Assembly: GCA_950295325.1 (NCBI GenBank)
Contig: OX485807.1
Location: 13,481,001-13,545,000, forward strand
Length of the DNA: 64,000 nt
Direction of reading: 5' to 3'
Origin: Polytrichum commune
Lineage: Eukaryota > Streptophyta > Polytrichopsida > Polytrichales > Polytrichaceae
Shown piece by piece: positions 48,389 through 60,800 of the stretch; position 1 is the first letter of the stretch; each line of letters begins with the position of its first letter. The notes beneath the pieces were generated by a model, which was not told the origin of the DNA, did not search any database, and saw nothing but the letters and a program-made list of their open reading frames with translations. A program made the position numbers and the translations under genes.

Positions 48389-51293
48389 GTTCTCCCTATT
48401 CATTGTAATCAATGGTTTTTAATATTATTTGTATAATCTTATATGGTGTTCCAGGGAGTGACCAAATGGCCATGTGTGAGCCCAGCTGGCAACGTGGCTG
48501 TCCATGTCATCGTACCTAGTTGGCAACAACGTCAATGTGGGAATAAATGCCACTTTGCTTCGACATGTGCATTCTTTGGAGAAAATTAAAGAATTTGGGG
48601 ATTGTCAACTCCATATATACTCTTGGCCATTAAGTAGATTGCATAGGGAATTGTTTATTGGCTTAGTTGCAATCACGTAGATTGTCATTTCAAGTCTTCT
48701 AGAGTAGAGGTGCCCATGACCAATGACTTAAGAGATTTTGCGCCAGATCTGGAGAAGTATAACTTGGTGTGAATTTCTCCCATGTAGGAAGATAGACATG
48801 AGGAGGACTGTATTTTATTTTTTGGTATTTTTCTTCTTTTTTAAATTGAAATTACTGTGAATGAATTTTTGAAGCCAAAAGTTGGCTTGAACATATTACC
48901 AATGTCTAGAGTTTGCCATAACCGCTCATTCTAACAGTTCATTCCTCCTCACTTTAGCACTCAAAATGAGGATATGTGGTCGTGGTACTATTGGGGCGAG
49001 CATGATTGAAATTCAATCCCAACCTAATCAATATTGAGTCTCAGCCTAATCAAAATTCTATCCCAACTTGATTGAAATTCCAGTATCCTATAGATTGCTG
49101 ATGGGTTCATGATTGGGAATAGGCACCTCTACTATATAATTGGAGTTGAGATCTAAGAGTTGTAGGAGGTCAACGTGAAGATTCTTTTCTCTTTCACAAT
49201 TTGATCATAGAATAGTTATTCCTAAAAGGTCGGGCCTCATAGATAATATGCTAGCCTTAATCCGAGTCAATCAATCTTAAGATAATATGGGATTGCCATT
49301 CAATTGACTATGGTAACAAGTGTACTTTTGAAAATTGTAGACTCCTCTACATCTACATAAGCCACAATGGACTTCACATTACATTAAGAGGGCATTTCAA
49401 TATTTCCATGTTCATCAATTTGAACATCCCAGGCAAGTCCAAGCTCACTTTGCAACTCCACATCGTCATGTAAATCATTTGCAACCCTCAAGTACATCAA
49501 TCCCGTCTCTATGACAAAATCCTTGCACATGTTTGATATGTCTTCTCCAACACTCTAATTTTCTTTGTCACTACCTTGTGCACAAGAATCATCAATCAAT
49601 GTGTGATCATAATCCCACTGTCTCCTCATCTTTCTCCATACTTCCGAATAAATGAACCTCAATAAATGACCCTATCATACAAGCACAAATGTTGAATATT
49701 TACTAGAGGTCCTCCACACATGCACATAACTATAAGTTATAATTTGTGTAGAATATGTACATATGTAATATGGAAAAGTTCAAATTCATACCCCTTTTTG
49801 TGCAGTCACGTATACTCAAACATGTTATGAAAGGTGCACCCCCTGGGTTTAAAGGTACCTTGTCATGAGAAATTGGAATATGTGATGCAACACCGATGGG
49901 CACGCTCTAACTATGATGGTGGCACTTGACATACAAATCAAAATTCTTTCTATAGCATTGACCTCATGATTCACACCAATTTTGAGCATTGGAATTTGGA
50001 ACAATGTCTTGTGATACAAAGCAATTTTACATAAGCGAATTCGACGTTTGCCTCAAAATTAGTTCTAGTTGTGGTGGCTTGGGATCAGTAAGGACCGCAC
50101 TTAATAACAAAACAACCTTCTCGTTTACTTTTTTCTCGATCTTCAAGTGATTCGATCGATGATGGAATTGGGGTACAATGATTTACGAGAAGGGTTCTTA
50201 ATGAGAAACACATTGTAATGGGGATTTAGAACTTTTGCAGTCCCAACAGAAGAAGAGAAACTTCGGTCTCCATTAGGAGGCCGACGAGAATGAAGTGTTT
50301 GTTCGTTCCACCCCTAGACCTATGTCCACTGGACAAAGGAATAAAGGCATAGAACTACTTCCCCCTTTCGAGAGTAGACACTATAGTCACAAGTAACCAG
50401 TAATAGATAGAACCAGTATCCAATAAGGACTGGTTAGTCTTGGATTTGTTTGGCAGTCCCAACATGTTATACCGATACCTTAAAAAGATGAGGAGATGTA
50501 CGCCCTCATGAATGTAGTGGTTGTGTGTACATTAACCGCTAACTTCCCAAGTTGATGAAAGGGTTGTTTTGAGTGCAATTCATTCAATGTCAGTTGTGGA
50601 ATTTCGTGGGCAAGTTTTGAGGTTACAATGGGATTTATCCGTAAGATCTTGAAACATGGGAGACGAGCTCTTTCAAGGAAGAAAAATGGGGCTTAAATAA
50701 CCTTTTGAGTTTGTATATTATAACAAATGAAGGAGAGGATGCACATGAAATTGTTATGTTTTATCACCTCAAAAAGACCTTTATCCAATCAAATTCACCT
50801 AGAAAGTGAGTGGAATGCTTGTGTGATCCACTAGATGGGATAGACATTATAGTTGAGCACCTCCACAAATTCTCATGCCAAACTATGCAAACCACAATAA
50901 TCTAGACATCATGCATTTAAAATATGTAAATTGACCCATATTTCTAACCACGTACACATAAAGAATTCCCTAAAAATCAAAGAGTGTCCAAATGTTAGAC
51001 TATACAGTTGATGTGAGCACAAAGGCCGTTTCTACAAGAATGTAGAAATAAATAAAATCACTTTTACCAAATGAAACATCAATGTTGTTCATGCAAAATT
51101 TGCATTAGAATGACAACCAATGATTGGCGTCAACACCCACCTTGGATTTTGAAATATGTTTGAAGCAAACTTGTTGAAAAAATGATAGGTTGTAACCTTA
51201 TGGTTGAGATTTATAGTCTAGTTTATGAGTATTGTGTAAGACTTCTCGATGCATAAATATTTTAAAAACTTCATAACACAAAGATGCGTCCTT
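48389..51293. other. Gene-free stretch
   Basis: AT-rich, with the imperfect tandem at 49003-49082. No MITE ends or protein-like frames were recognised here, which makes it the longest stretch without an assignable element. Confidence 0.45.
49003..49082. repeat. Imperfect tandem repeat, about 27-bp unit
   Basis: Three units with TCCCAACCTAATCAA-like sequence, each followed by an ATTSWRTCTC-like segment. Unit boundaries approximate. Confidence 0.6.
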
Positions 51294-51315
51294 AAAAAAA
51301 AAAAAAAAAAAAAAA
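51294..51315. repeat. Poly-A run of about 22 bases
   Basis: A pure A tract. It could be the tail of a retroposed copy, but the sequence to its left has no recognised SINE or gene and no flanking duplication was found. Confidence 0.7.
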
Positions 51316-51925
51316 CAAACCATGTGTATCCCATGTGCATCATGTGTAGAGTGACATATCTAAAGATGCATCGAAAACATGATTGTATATGCAGTATATG
51401 TACACAATGTAAAATTGAAAGTGACATCAAACCCACAATTTGGTTATAGTTTTGTCACATGGATAATACACATACTTTATTGAAACAATGCAAATATGAT
51501 CATCAATTCGTATTATTTCTTGAAGTTGGATGATCCAATATTTGTTTGGTGCAACCAATTTTAAGTAGTTGATATTTGTAGATATAGGTTTGAGTTTAGA
51601 CACAAATTTCCAACAATTCCTTTTTGGAGGGGAGCAACATTGAAGGATTGAGAGTTCATATTTTGAAGTGATACCAAACACGGTCAATGTTTGGTAGGTT
51701 GGCCCAAGGGCGAAGCAAAAATAGCATAGTAACACCAAATCCACTTCTCAAAACATCGCTTTGAAGGGAGCTTTGAGCACTACCCTCAAAAACACTTAAC
51801 AGAATCTCTTGATGGTGCTAAGGGGCTTGGAATGATGATGCGGCAACCACATTGTGGCCTTAAAGAACTTGAAGAATTAAAATTTTTAGGTAGTACACAT
51901 AGTCCTCACGACTAAGTAAGTAAGT

Positions 51926-51960
51926 TATATATATATATATATATATATATCTATATATAT
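51926..51960. repeat. (TA)n microsatellite
   Basis: A nearly pure TA run with one CT break near 51951. Similar TA runs lie at 1029-1051, 5791-5806, 44386-44400 and 58409-58425. Confidence 0.85.
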
Positions 51961-52344
51961 GTTGATTGATTGATTACGAGGTCACAAAACGCTCGTCAAT
52001 TTGATTCAATTTGGCACAAATCTTGAAAATAAAATAAAATAAAACTTGTGCTAAACCTCATGGCAAGAGTTTCGTGGCATCTACTTCAATTGAAAACGAG
52101 GTACATTTTGTGTTGGAGTGTCCCCTATATAACCCTATTAGAGAAAAGAAAAGCATGAATATTTGAGAATATAGTTTTATGAAGCCTCACGTCTTTCTTT
52201 CAATCGCATCATGAAGTTGATATTTGTCCCTATCTCACGAAGGCTACCTCACTCGGCCATGCTAGGGAATTAGATGGTTTGAAACCATCTTGATGTACTC
52301 TTAGTCCCATTAGCCTTTTGGTTTCCCAGACTCTAAACTCAATT

Positions 52345-52372
52345 TCATTTCATTTCATTTCATTTCATTTCA
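52345..52372. repeat. Pentanucleotide microsatellite (ATTTC)n
   Basis: Five units of ATTTC followed by ACTTC. Confidence 0.85.
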
Positions 52373-52499
52373 CTTCTAGTCATATATTGGGAAGGTGAAA
52401 TATAGCGAGTTATTCTATAGCGAGATTTTCTTCCTTAGAAAATGGTGTTGGTAGACCTTGAATTCATGTAGTGAGGTTCAATTGGCATGAGTTGACCTT

Positions 52500-53110
52500 C
52501 AAAATGTAGTGGAGTTGTTTTCCCCCCCGTAGAACCCCTTAATCCAAGATTCATGAGTGTATAGATAATACCACAAAATCACTTGGACTTTGTAAGTCTA
52601 TGTAAATTCAACCATCTTGGATGAAGGGACTCTGTAGAACAAGCCCCCCTATAGGTTGAGGGTTGATTCATGCCAATAACAACCTGCTACCATATTTCAT
52701 GATCTTTGATGCCAATTTTGAAACCAAAATCATTTAGCAATTAAACACTTGTGAAAAAAAATCCAAGCCATATAGACAGTTGAGTATGTTATCACCTTCT
52801 AGTGGACGATTTTACGTAGACACATGAAGCTCTACCAACAACAAGAGAGCTTGGGATTCATGACGTCTACGTAAACTCATCCATCGTGGATGAAAAGGAC
52901 CAGTTAAAAATCCCATACAAAATTGAGGGCCGATTTGATTCATTCCAATTCAAGACAACTAAGCTAATTTGGGAGTCTTAGCTCTAATTCCAGAGTCAAA
53001 TAATCTTAAAAAAAATCATTTATGGGTTATAATATATTTCCTACTTTTTCACGTTCCAAATGGACAAGTTTACACAGACACCACGAACCCCTAGCCCAAG
53101 AAGAGAAGCT
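52500..53110. repeat. Diverged tandem duplication, period about 270 bp
   Basis: GTAAATTCAACCATCTTGGATGA-like text near 52602 recurs near 52872, and a GACGATTTTACGTAGACAC-like segment near 52804 recurs near 53060. No coding frame survives. Confidence 0.5.
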
Positions 53111-53172
53111 TTATAGGAGGCACAATCAAGTAGAGTTATCCCTAAATAAGACTTGTTCTTCAAGGCTTATAA

Positions 53173-54001
53173 GGGCCAAGTTCCATGTGCCGGTCCCGGT
53201 CCGTTTTTCTCAAAACAAATGGGTGGGCCGGTGAAAAGAGGGTGGTGCCATGTGCCCATCCCTCTCACCCAAGGACCGGTACCCCCCATGGATGGGTGTC
53301 CCACATTTTGTTTTGTGCAAGATCAGGTGCCAAAGGACCGGCGGTCTTAACGGTCACAAGAAGGACATGTGCCGGTTAGAAAGCTCCGGTGACCGATTGT
53401 CCGGTCACCTAGGGTACACCCTTGGATACTAAAGGCCACTTTGTTCTTCAAGTCCTTTCTTTTGAGGAGTGCTCTTAGGGAACGTGTATTTTATGATGTT
53501 TTTAGAATCTAGATCTTAACTATATATATAAGGCAAACAAAACAAAGGAAACACTCATGAAATATTTAAAAAACTATTTTGGTATCATTTAGGTGTCACA
53601 GTTAAAATCACTTATAAACAATGTACAATGACAATTTCAACTAAAAAAATAATATATATAAATATTTACATATTTGCATAGATGACAATATTACCAACCT
53701 ACGCATATCAACAAACACATAATTTGAAATTCATTCAATAAATGTATGAAAATTGATGTGCAAATCAAATATGAAAAGTTAAATGATGATGACCTCCATT
53801 GCCGGTGACCTTCATAAAGTGTCATGTCTTATCACTCACCAAATTTAGTTAGAAAGTAGGAAATCGAAATGAACCGGCACCCCACATAGAAGTACCCCTC
53901 CATAAAATGGGTGACATCACCCATTTTTTGGATGATGTCACCCGTTCCTCACCCATTTAAAAAACGGACTGGGACCGGGACCAGCACATGGAACTTGGCC
54001 C
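53173..54001. mobile_element. Tourist-like element, 829 bp, GGGCCAAG ends
   Basis: Ends GGGCCAAGTTCCATGTGC are inverted and identical for 18 bp, with similarity for about 37 bp including a GGTCC-rich stretch. TAA duplicated at 53170-53172 and 54002-54004. A second short inverted motif, ATGGGTGACATCACCCAT-like, lies near 53914-53935. The centre is AT-rich and no transposase is seen. Short open frames at the left end are GC-rich TIR sequence, not genes. Confidence 0.9.
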
Positions 54002-54963
54002 TAAGTGGTTCAACACAAGGGTATCATTTTCATAGTCAAGTCCGCCACACCATGATGACTGATGACCCACACAAATAGGTACGCTTTTTGGAATAAGAAT
54101 GCCACTATGTGCTCAAATCATAGTCACTATTCTAGGCTCAGTAGCTAACACACACTACTTACAAGTCCTAGGCAATTGTCAAACGTCGGTGAAAGAAATA
54201 TGCAAATCTACCCCATGTGATAGATTTTATGAACATCCCAGTGACGAAGACTCGTATGCTTGTAGTGATGATTGGGAGGGTCTACGTAACCATTTTAGAG
54301 TCAAAGATGCTTACCACTTTTCACTTTGATGGTTTCTACTTCTTACCTTAGATTTGGGAATCTAAAGTGGCCTTCTTTATGATACAATCGCAATTTTTGA
54401 TACATGATGAGACGATTCCCAATTCAATATGAAATGATCCAACAAGTTTGAATTGTTTGTGGAGTTCAAAGTGGTCACAAGAAGGCCATGTACATTATAA
54501 GTTACTTGTCGACGTCCCATTACTACAAGCATACGAGTCCTAGGCAATTGATCCACGTCACTGGAAACTTCTCCTATGTATTTGGAAGATTTACAAATTT
54601 GGCACTATGGTAGATTTGCATTGTTTTTGTTGATGTGGCGCGATTGCGCAACACTCGTATGCTAGTAATGCATATTCCCCAGTACATGCTAATGGGGTTG
54701 ATCAATCATGAGATGAAAAAACTTGTCATTAGGTAGAACTCCACACTGGATTTTGGTTCATGATAGTTCATGGTATTGTAGAGAGCACTCTATTTCATCT
54801 TTACGAGTGCTGAAGTGTAGTTTCCCATCGGTCTCATCTGATGCAAGAATGACACATGGAATAAATGCTAAGATTAAATAATCAATTTAGTATTCAAATA
54901 GAGAACCCTCTACAATAATGGGACTTAAACTTAAAGATACGTTTTTACCACAACCCCCATGGT

Positions 54964-55318
54964 ACACGAAATAGTCCTAATACTCTGGGCCGCAATAATT
55001 TTCTAGAGCCCACATTGATTCTCATAATGATAATTAATGTGGGCCACATTAATTGCCAACCCACGCTAAATTTCTAGTTAAAAATCAGCGTGGGCCACGT
55101 TAATTGTTTTTCCAACAAATTACTGTGAGCGATTACTTTAATTTGTGCTACTTTTATCCTACACCTAATAGTCAATGTGCTTGTCAAAATTCTTCATGAA
55201 GACTTAAGAAAAGACGTGGAATCTTAGACCCACGTTAACTCCACCTTCACAAGAAAATTAGTGTGGCCCACGCCAATTACTTTCACGCTAATTTTCCACC
55301 CGGGACTATTTAGTGTAG
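54964..55318. mobile_element. MITE, family E, copy 2
   Basis: TACACGAAATAGTCC left end and GGGACTATTTAGTGTA right end. Repeated GTGGGCCACRTTAATTG units give several internal inverted pairs. Aligns with 45916-46237. Confidence 0.8.
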
Positions 55319-55805
55319 TCGCCATGAACCGAAATTCCCATGCACTTCACTTTGCTTGTCATTTCAAGTGACACGAACACCATGTTTTCCATGATCGTAT
55401 AGAACATGAGTACTAGGTAGGGGGAGTGCCTATTCTTGTCCTTTGTATGCCAAGTGTAGTGTAGTATATTATAATAGGCAACCTCCATCTAGCCTTGAAA
55501 TAACTAACGACCGTGGCATTGGAGGTGGTAAGGGTAGTATATATGTATGACATGTAAAGATAGTGCCAAGAAGCCGCCAACAACACCAACACTTTTTGCG
55601 CTTTGCAATATACCCGTCGGTGCATTGATGGGCGTGCATGAGTATGAGTATGAGTTGACGTCATCTCCCTCTCACTTTCTATCTACCCACCCACCAACCT
55701 CATAAAAATTCCCACTTCACTTGACCTTCGATTGTGTCAAAGGCATCCTATGCACACATCAATGACTAGGGAGAACCAACCACGACACTATGATCAAACC
55801 CAATT

Positions 55806-55985
55806 AGTGTGTGTTATTATTCGGAGTTACGCAATGCTATGGCTATTTAATGAGACTGTAATGTTTTACTAAGAAAAGTCATTTTGTGTTTTACAATGTT
55901 TGAATAACTTACTGAACTTTTGGTAGTGAAAGTTGAACTCTTGGGTGAGAAGTTATTGCATTGCGTAACTCCGAGTAGTAAAACT
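55806..55985. mobile_element. MITE, family B'-like, with GGAGTTACGCAATGC ends
   Basis: Inverted pair CGGAGTTACGCAATGC (about 55834) and GCATTGCGTAACTCCG (about 55957), within TTAGTGTGTGTTA and AGTAAAACTC flanks. Boundaries approximate. Confidence 0.65.
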
Positions 55986-56004
55986 CTCGTTACTATTTCG
56001 TGGT

Positions 56005-56420
56005 AGTTCGTGTAGTTGTAGATGAACCGGTTGAAGTTCAAGACTTCAAGAACACTACACTAAATATGATATTTAGTGTGACTTAATATTTGGAATTACA
56101 CAATGCTATATCTATCTACTATACATCTCATATATTACCAACAAATGTTAGATTCGTAGCCTGGACATTATAGAACATTGACAACTTTACTTGGGTAAAA
56201 AAAATGTTCCAATAGTTAAAAAGCTATATCACCGTGTAAATCCAAATAGGAAGACACACTAAAATATCATATTTGGTGTACCCTTTGTTTTTTTGGGCGG
56301 ATCTATGGCATGTACCTCAAGTTAATGAAGAAAAAATGAAAGATGAGAACATGTGGGCGGTTGGACTTGGAAACACTAGGATTTGGACTGATTGTGCACA
56401 AAAATCTCCCCGAAGACTAA
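56005..56420 (-). repeat. Family F repeat, inverse, split by a family B MITE
   Basis: GTAGATGAACCGGTTGAAG starts the arm, interrupted at 56056-56280, then the arm continues to AAAATCTCCCCGAAGAC. Confidence 0.7.
56056..56280. mobile_element. MITE, family B, copy 4, inserted in a foldback repeat
   Basis: Bounded by TACACTAAATATGATATT and AAATATCATATTTGGTGTA. The host repeat (family F) runs from about 56005 and resumes after 56281 with the ATCTATGGCATGTACC block expected next. Confidence 0.77.
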
Positions 56421-57311
56421 TACATATCCGTCATTCTAGTGAACTGTCAAAGGGGCACACGTTCATTAAAAAAATAAAAATAAAAATAAAAATAAAAAAA
56501 TCTTTGGAATCCCACATCATGGATAATTTTTTACCTTGTATGTATGTATGTATGTATATATATATAGAGAGAGAGATATAAAGGCATATTTTTATAACAC
56601 CCCTGATGGAAGATGTTGTGAAACAAAATTCAGGTGGAAGCAAGATTTAGTTTCACAAACTTAATGTAGTCAAACTTGTGACAATTATTGAAGTAATGGA
56701 GGCAAATCGTGTACCAAATTTCATCCAAATAATTATACATTCATCCACATTTCGCAGGATCATCCGATTTCTAGGACCTGTTCTTTGGGTTCTTTTTGTC
56801 AATTCATCCATTGAAATACATACATAAATAAATATGCACACCTGCGCGCGCACACACACACACACGTGTTTTTTTGGTTTTTATTTCATTTCTAATTTTT
56901 TGATCACATTTATTTGTTGTTGTTATTGGGTAGAATTATGGTTTGACGTCAATGAAGTTTAATGTATTATTCCGGAACCACAAACATATGGAAGTCTACC
57001 TCGAGTTTAGCTATGGTATTAGTTAGGCTGTTGACTTAACCAACAACTCAAGATTTCATTTAGGCCCACTTTGTGTCCTTGAAAAGAACATTGTGTCCAT
57101 AGGAATGGATGATAATCTAATGAGAGGATGAACTTGTATTGCACATGTGAACTTTAGGATTAGCACTTTGTCAATCCAAAAGCCATCTTATGTATTGATC
57201 ATTATGGGAGTGTGCTTTCTGAAAGAGCACACTAAAGTAGAGAGATCACAATAATTATCACTTGTGACGGCACTAAACTTGGACAATTTCTTTTTATAAT
57301 CAACACTTCTA

Positions 57312-57802
57312 CAGTAATCTCCCGCTTAAGTATGCACTTTGAACTCGAGCCATTGGTGTGCACTTAGTTGGTAGGTGCGTACTTTACTCATATCGCTTTC
57401 TAGACCCTCTGATTCGATGAACCGCAACAGGAAACGGATGAAACCTAAGGCAACCTGCTGCTTGACCGAAGCCCAACGATGTGAAATCATTGTTGACTCT
57501 GAAAGTGCTACCGACTTCAAAGGCATTGCAGCTCTACCCAGAGTTGTCCTTGGCATCGATGACCAATTGCTTTGCTCCGATGTTCAAACGGGAGCTGAAC
57601 AAATGTTTGATGAACTACACCAATCGTGTGAGACGTTTCAACGAAACGTTAACAAACCGGCATTGAATGTCAAGGGTTAAAAATTCATGCATTCGCGGCA
57701 AATGACTCTACATGACATGTTCAAACAATAAAGTATGAACCCTGATTTTTGTCAAAAAAGTTGCGCACTTAACCGGGTGCGTACTTACGCGGGATATTAC
57801 TG
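57312..57802 (+). mobile_element. pogo-type (Tc1/mariner) transposon deletion derivative
   Basis: Inverted ends CAGTAATCTCCCGCTTAAG (left) and CAGTAATATCCCGCGTAAG (right, inverse) match at 23 of 26 bases. TA lies on both sides (57310-57311, 57803-57804). CAGT-starting ends with TA duplication fit pogo/Tigger-like elements such as the plant Lemi1 type. It contains the start of a transposase-like frame, and nearly all of the catalytic region is deleted. Confidence 0.82.
57417..57680 (+). pseudogene. N-terminal pogo transposase-like fragment (CENP-B-type helix-turn-helix)
   Basis: ATG at 57417 opens a frame of about 87 codons. It begins with a basic NRNRKRMKPK stretch, then LTEAQRCEII, which resembles the first helices of the CENP-B/pogo DNA-binding domain (K/R-rich, then LTL..K..II). 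After about 45 residues the sequence is no longer recognisable, presumably across the deletion join. There is no DDE/D catalytic region, so it cannot transpose alone. Domain assignment is by eye and tentative. Confidence 0.5.
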
Positions 57803-57804
57803 TA

Positions 57805-60800
57805 GTGAATTGTTGTTGTGTTCCACATACAATACTATTTTCTAGGCTACTTTCTCATACTTATGCAAGCTCAAATTTTTTTTCTTTTTCCTTTCTTTGT
57901 GGATTCTAGGTCAAAACTCAAGCCACATCGTGTTAAAAACCAATTTGTAGATTGCATAACGTGGACTACATTAGTATATCTACCCACTACCAAATCATGC
58001 GTGCATCGTGGTTACTAATCCCTAATCCATGAAAATATGATTTGGAATCAATAACGTCAATCAAGACCAGCACAAGCATATGAGACAAATCGTAAACCAT
58101 TGGTCATTCGCCTACAGTCTGCTAGATAATATCATCCCATCCACAACATTACTCAACGTTCAATCCTCATCCCGTGGGCCTTCGGAATACAACAGTCGGA
58201 TGCTCGAAAAGCTGTGCAGGGAGACTCAACTTCAAACTGAGCTCCCGACATATCCCACAATCATATTACGAAGACCCACGTCGCTGAATAATGCTAAGTT
58301 TCCATCCTTCTTCAAGATACACCAAAGTGGGAGTTTTAGCCCCATTTGTCGTACACAAGATTCACGCGGGAATGATGTAGATAATTCGGTGTGAAACTCA
58401 ACGAAGTTATATATATATATATATATGCATATATTCCATACTATGGTTTGGTCAAAGAGTGAGTTCACTTCCCTTATGTGTGAGTACAAAAGAGACACGA
58501 TCTATGTGGAAATCGTACAATCTAGGTGGCAAGCCAAGTGTGACAAGAGGATGAGGAGTGGGTGTTGGAGGAGTGTTGACCGAGTGCTAAGTTAGTTTAG
58601 TTTACTTCATTTCTTTCTATGTTATTTATCCGCCGTTTGATTCACGTGCCCAATTCAATGACGCGATGTGGGTCGTGACTTGGATGACGTATTATATTCC
58701 ATGTTATGTCATTCAAGCCACCTCGTGCAGTGTCCCTAGGGTGTATTATACACACGTATGTAATTTGGTTTAGGTCATTCTAGAGTACTAGTCGTGTATT
58801 GTACATGTTTTCATTTGATTTTTTCTTGTGAGTCTTAAATGGAATATTTTTAATAATGTAAATTCATGTTAACTAAGTCATCTTACCAAAAAAAATGCAA
58901 CTATATGCTTTTTGTATTTTAAAGTTATGGGCTCCATAATGCTTCACCTAACCGTTGACGGTAGTATGTAATTTAGGTAGTGGGGGAAAGAAAACCAAAT
59001 GATATTGGTATGTTTATTTAGAGGTTCTGATTATTATTAGCTAGGATTTAAGTGTATATGGATTTATGCATGAATTTTGGACAATTCCAACTACCAACAT
59101 GACATACACTAGCTCTGAAAACTACACAAATACGATGATTGGCAAACATGGAATACAAACATTCAAAGTTGTTGGTGTTGTTTTTGTTATTGAGATTTGA
59201 TGTTTTTGTCTCTTATTATTTCTGGACATGTGGTTTGTCCAAATATACTTAAATGTCAAATTAATTTCAAATATGTATCAATTTGTATTTGGATATTAAG
59301 ATTCTTTTTTTATAAACTTTTGATTTGGATATTGATGTGTACTACTTGGAGGGGGGGGGGGGGTTTGGGCAAGTGATAAATGTCCCCTACATGTTCACTT
59401 TGAAAAATAAAATTTCATAATAATGATAAAATATCATATTTTGTGATATTACTTTTCTTTGTACTCAAATAATAAAATTAAGGGCAAAATGACCATTTAA
59501 AGCATTGAATCTCCAAGTCAAATCAATTGTAATGTAGATTGTAATGTAATTTAAATGAAATGCTTGCTTTGGAGTGAACAAACAAAAGAAAGTTGTACAA
59601 GGTGCATTTCAAACTAGGTTCATACATCTAGAACTAGCAACATCATTGTTGTTTTTCATCAAATATTTCTAGAAACATTTGACATCAAATAGAAATATTC
59701 TGATTGATCTGGCCCCTCCAGTATGGTTTGAAGATATGTAATATTTATTGCCTTGCAAACCCTTGGTATTTGCCATCCCAACCCATGTGCAAATGAGCAG
59801 TTTATCTCTTCTCTTTCTATCTCTATGCCTCCACCTATTTTGCCACAACCACTTCAAATGTGAAGGAACACATTTAGTTCAACCCTACTGTCAAAATTTG
59901 AATTTGACAATGTACGTGTATAAAACATGCCCAAAAATGATGGTTGAAACTTTATCGGTTGACCACTTCAAAGTTCATCACAAAAAGGCATAAGCCAACT
60001 ATGACTTTAGGTTGTCAATGGAATTAAAAAGTTGAGTAATGGGTATCCTAAGGCAAGAACCTCCATAGAATATGTTGATTCAATTAAATAAAAATAAACT
60101 TAAGAGTTTGTTATTTAGTTTTTACCTACTAGTTTAGGTGCATTTTATGCGCGGGGGGGGGGGGGGTTCACTTGTGAATACTAAAAAAACGTGAGTTGAA
60201 TGGGAAGGTTTATTTTATTCTTGAGAGATGATATGTTATTTGGAGTTGAAATAAGAAATAGTTTCAGAATTAGCGTGGAGGAATTGACCATTTAGAGTGG
60301 GATTAAAAACCCCCAAAAAACTTGATTTATTATGTTTCACGACAATGAAATCAAAGAAGAGTGGACACATATCAAGGTTTGCACTTTCCATCCACTTTAA
60401 AATAAAAAGTGGATGATCTCCGTGGTGTTTTTCCATCTACACTATTTTTCCATCCCCACTACACTAATTTATCCCAATAAGTGTGTGTGGTACTAATTCT
60501 TGAAATATGTACGATTTTGCCAAGTCTCAAAATTAGTGAAAACTAAATCATTTACTAAGTGATACTAAATTCATGAACACATGTTCATTTACCATTATAT
60601 TTCAAGAAAATTAGTGCATGCTCTAAGATGTTGGTAGAATGAGAAGAAACTATGCAGATACACTATGAACTCCATAATATCATGCTTGTGGCAACCAAAG
60701 TACACGTGACATTAAGGATTTTTTTAGTGTTAACATGAATGCTTGATAAAAGAGAATTAGTGTAGCATGTGACATTATGGAGTAACACAAAGTCAACGTT

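Noticed and set aside
51294-51315. Poly-A tract as a SINE or processed pseudogene tail
   Set aside because: No recognisable body, pol III boxes or flanking duplication could be found.
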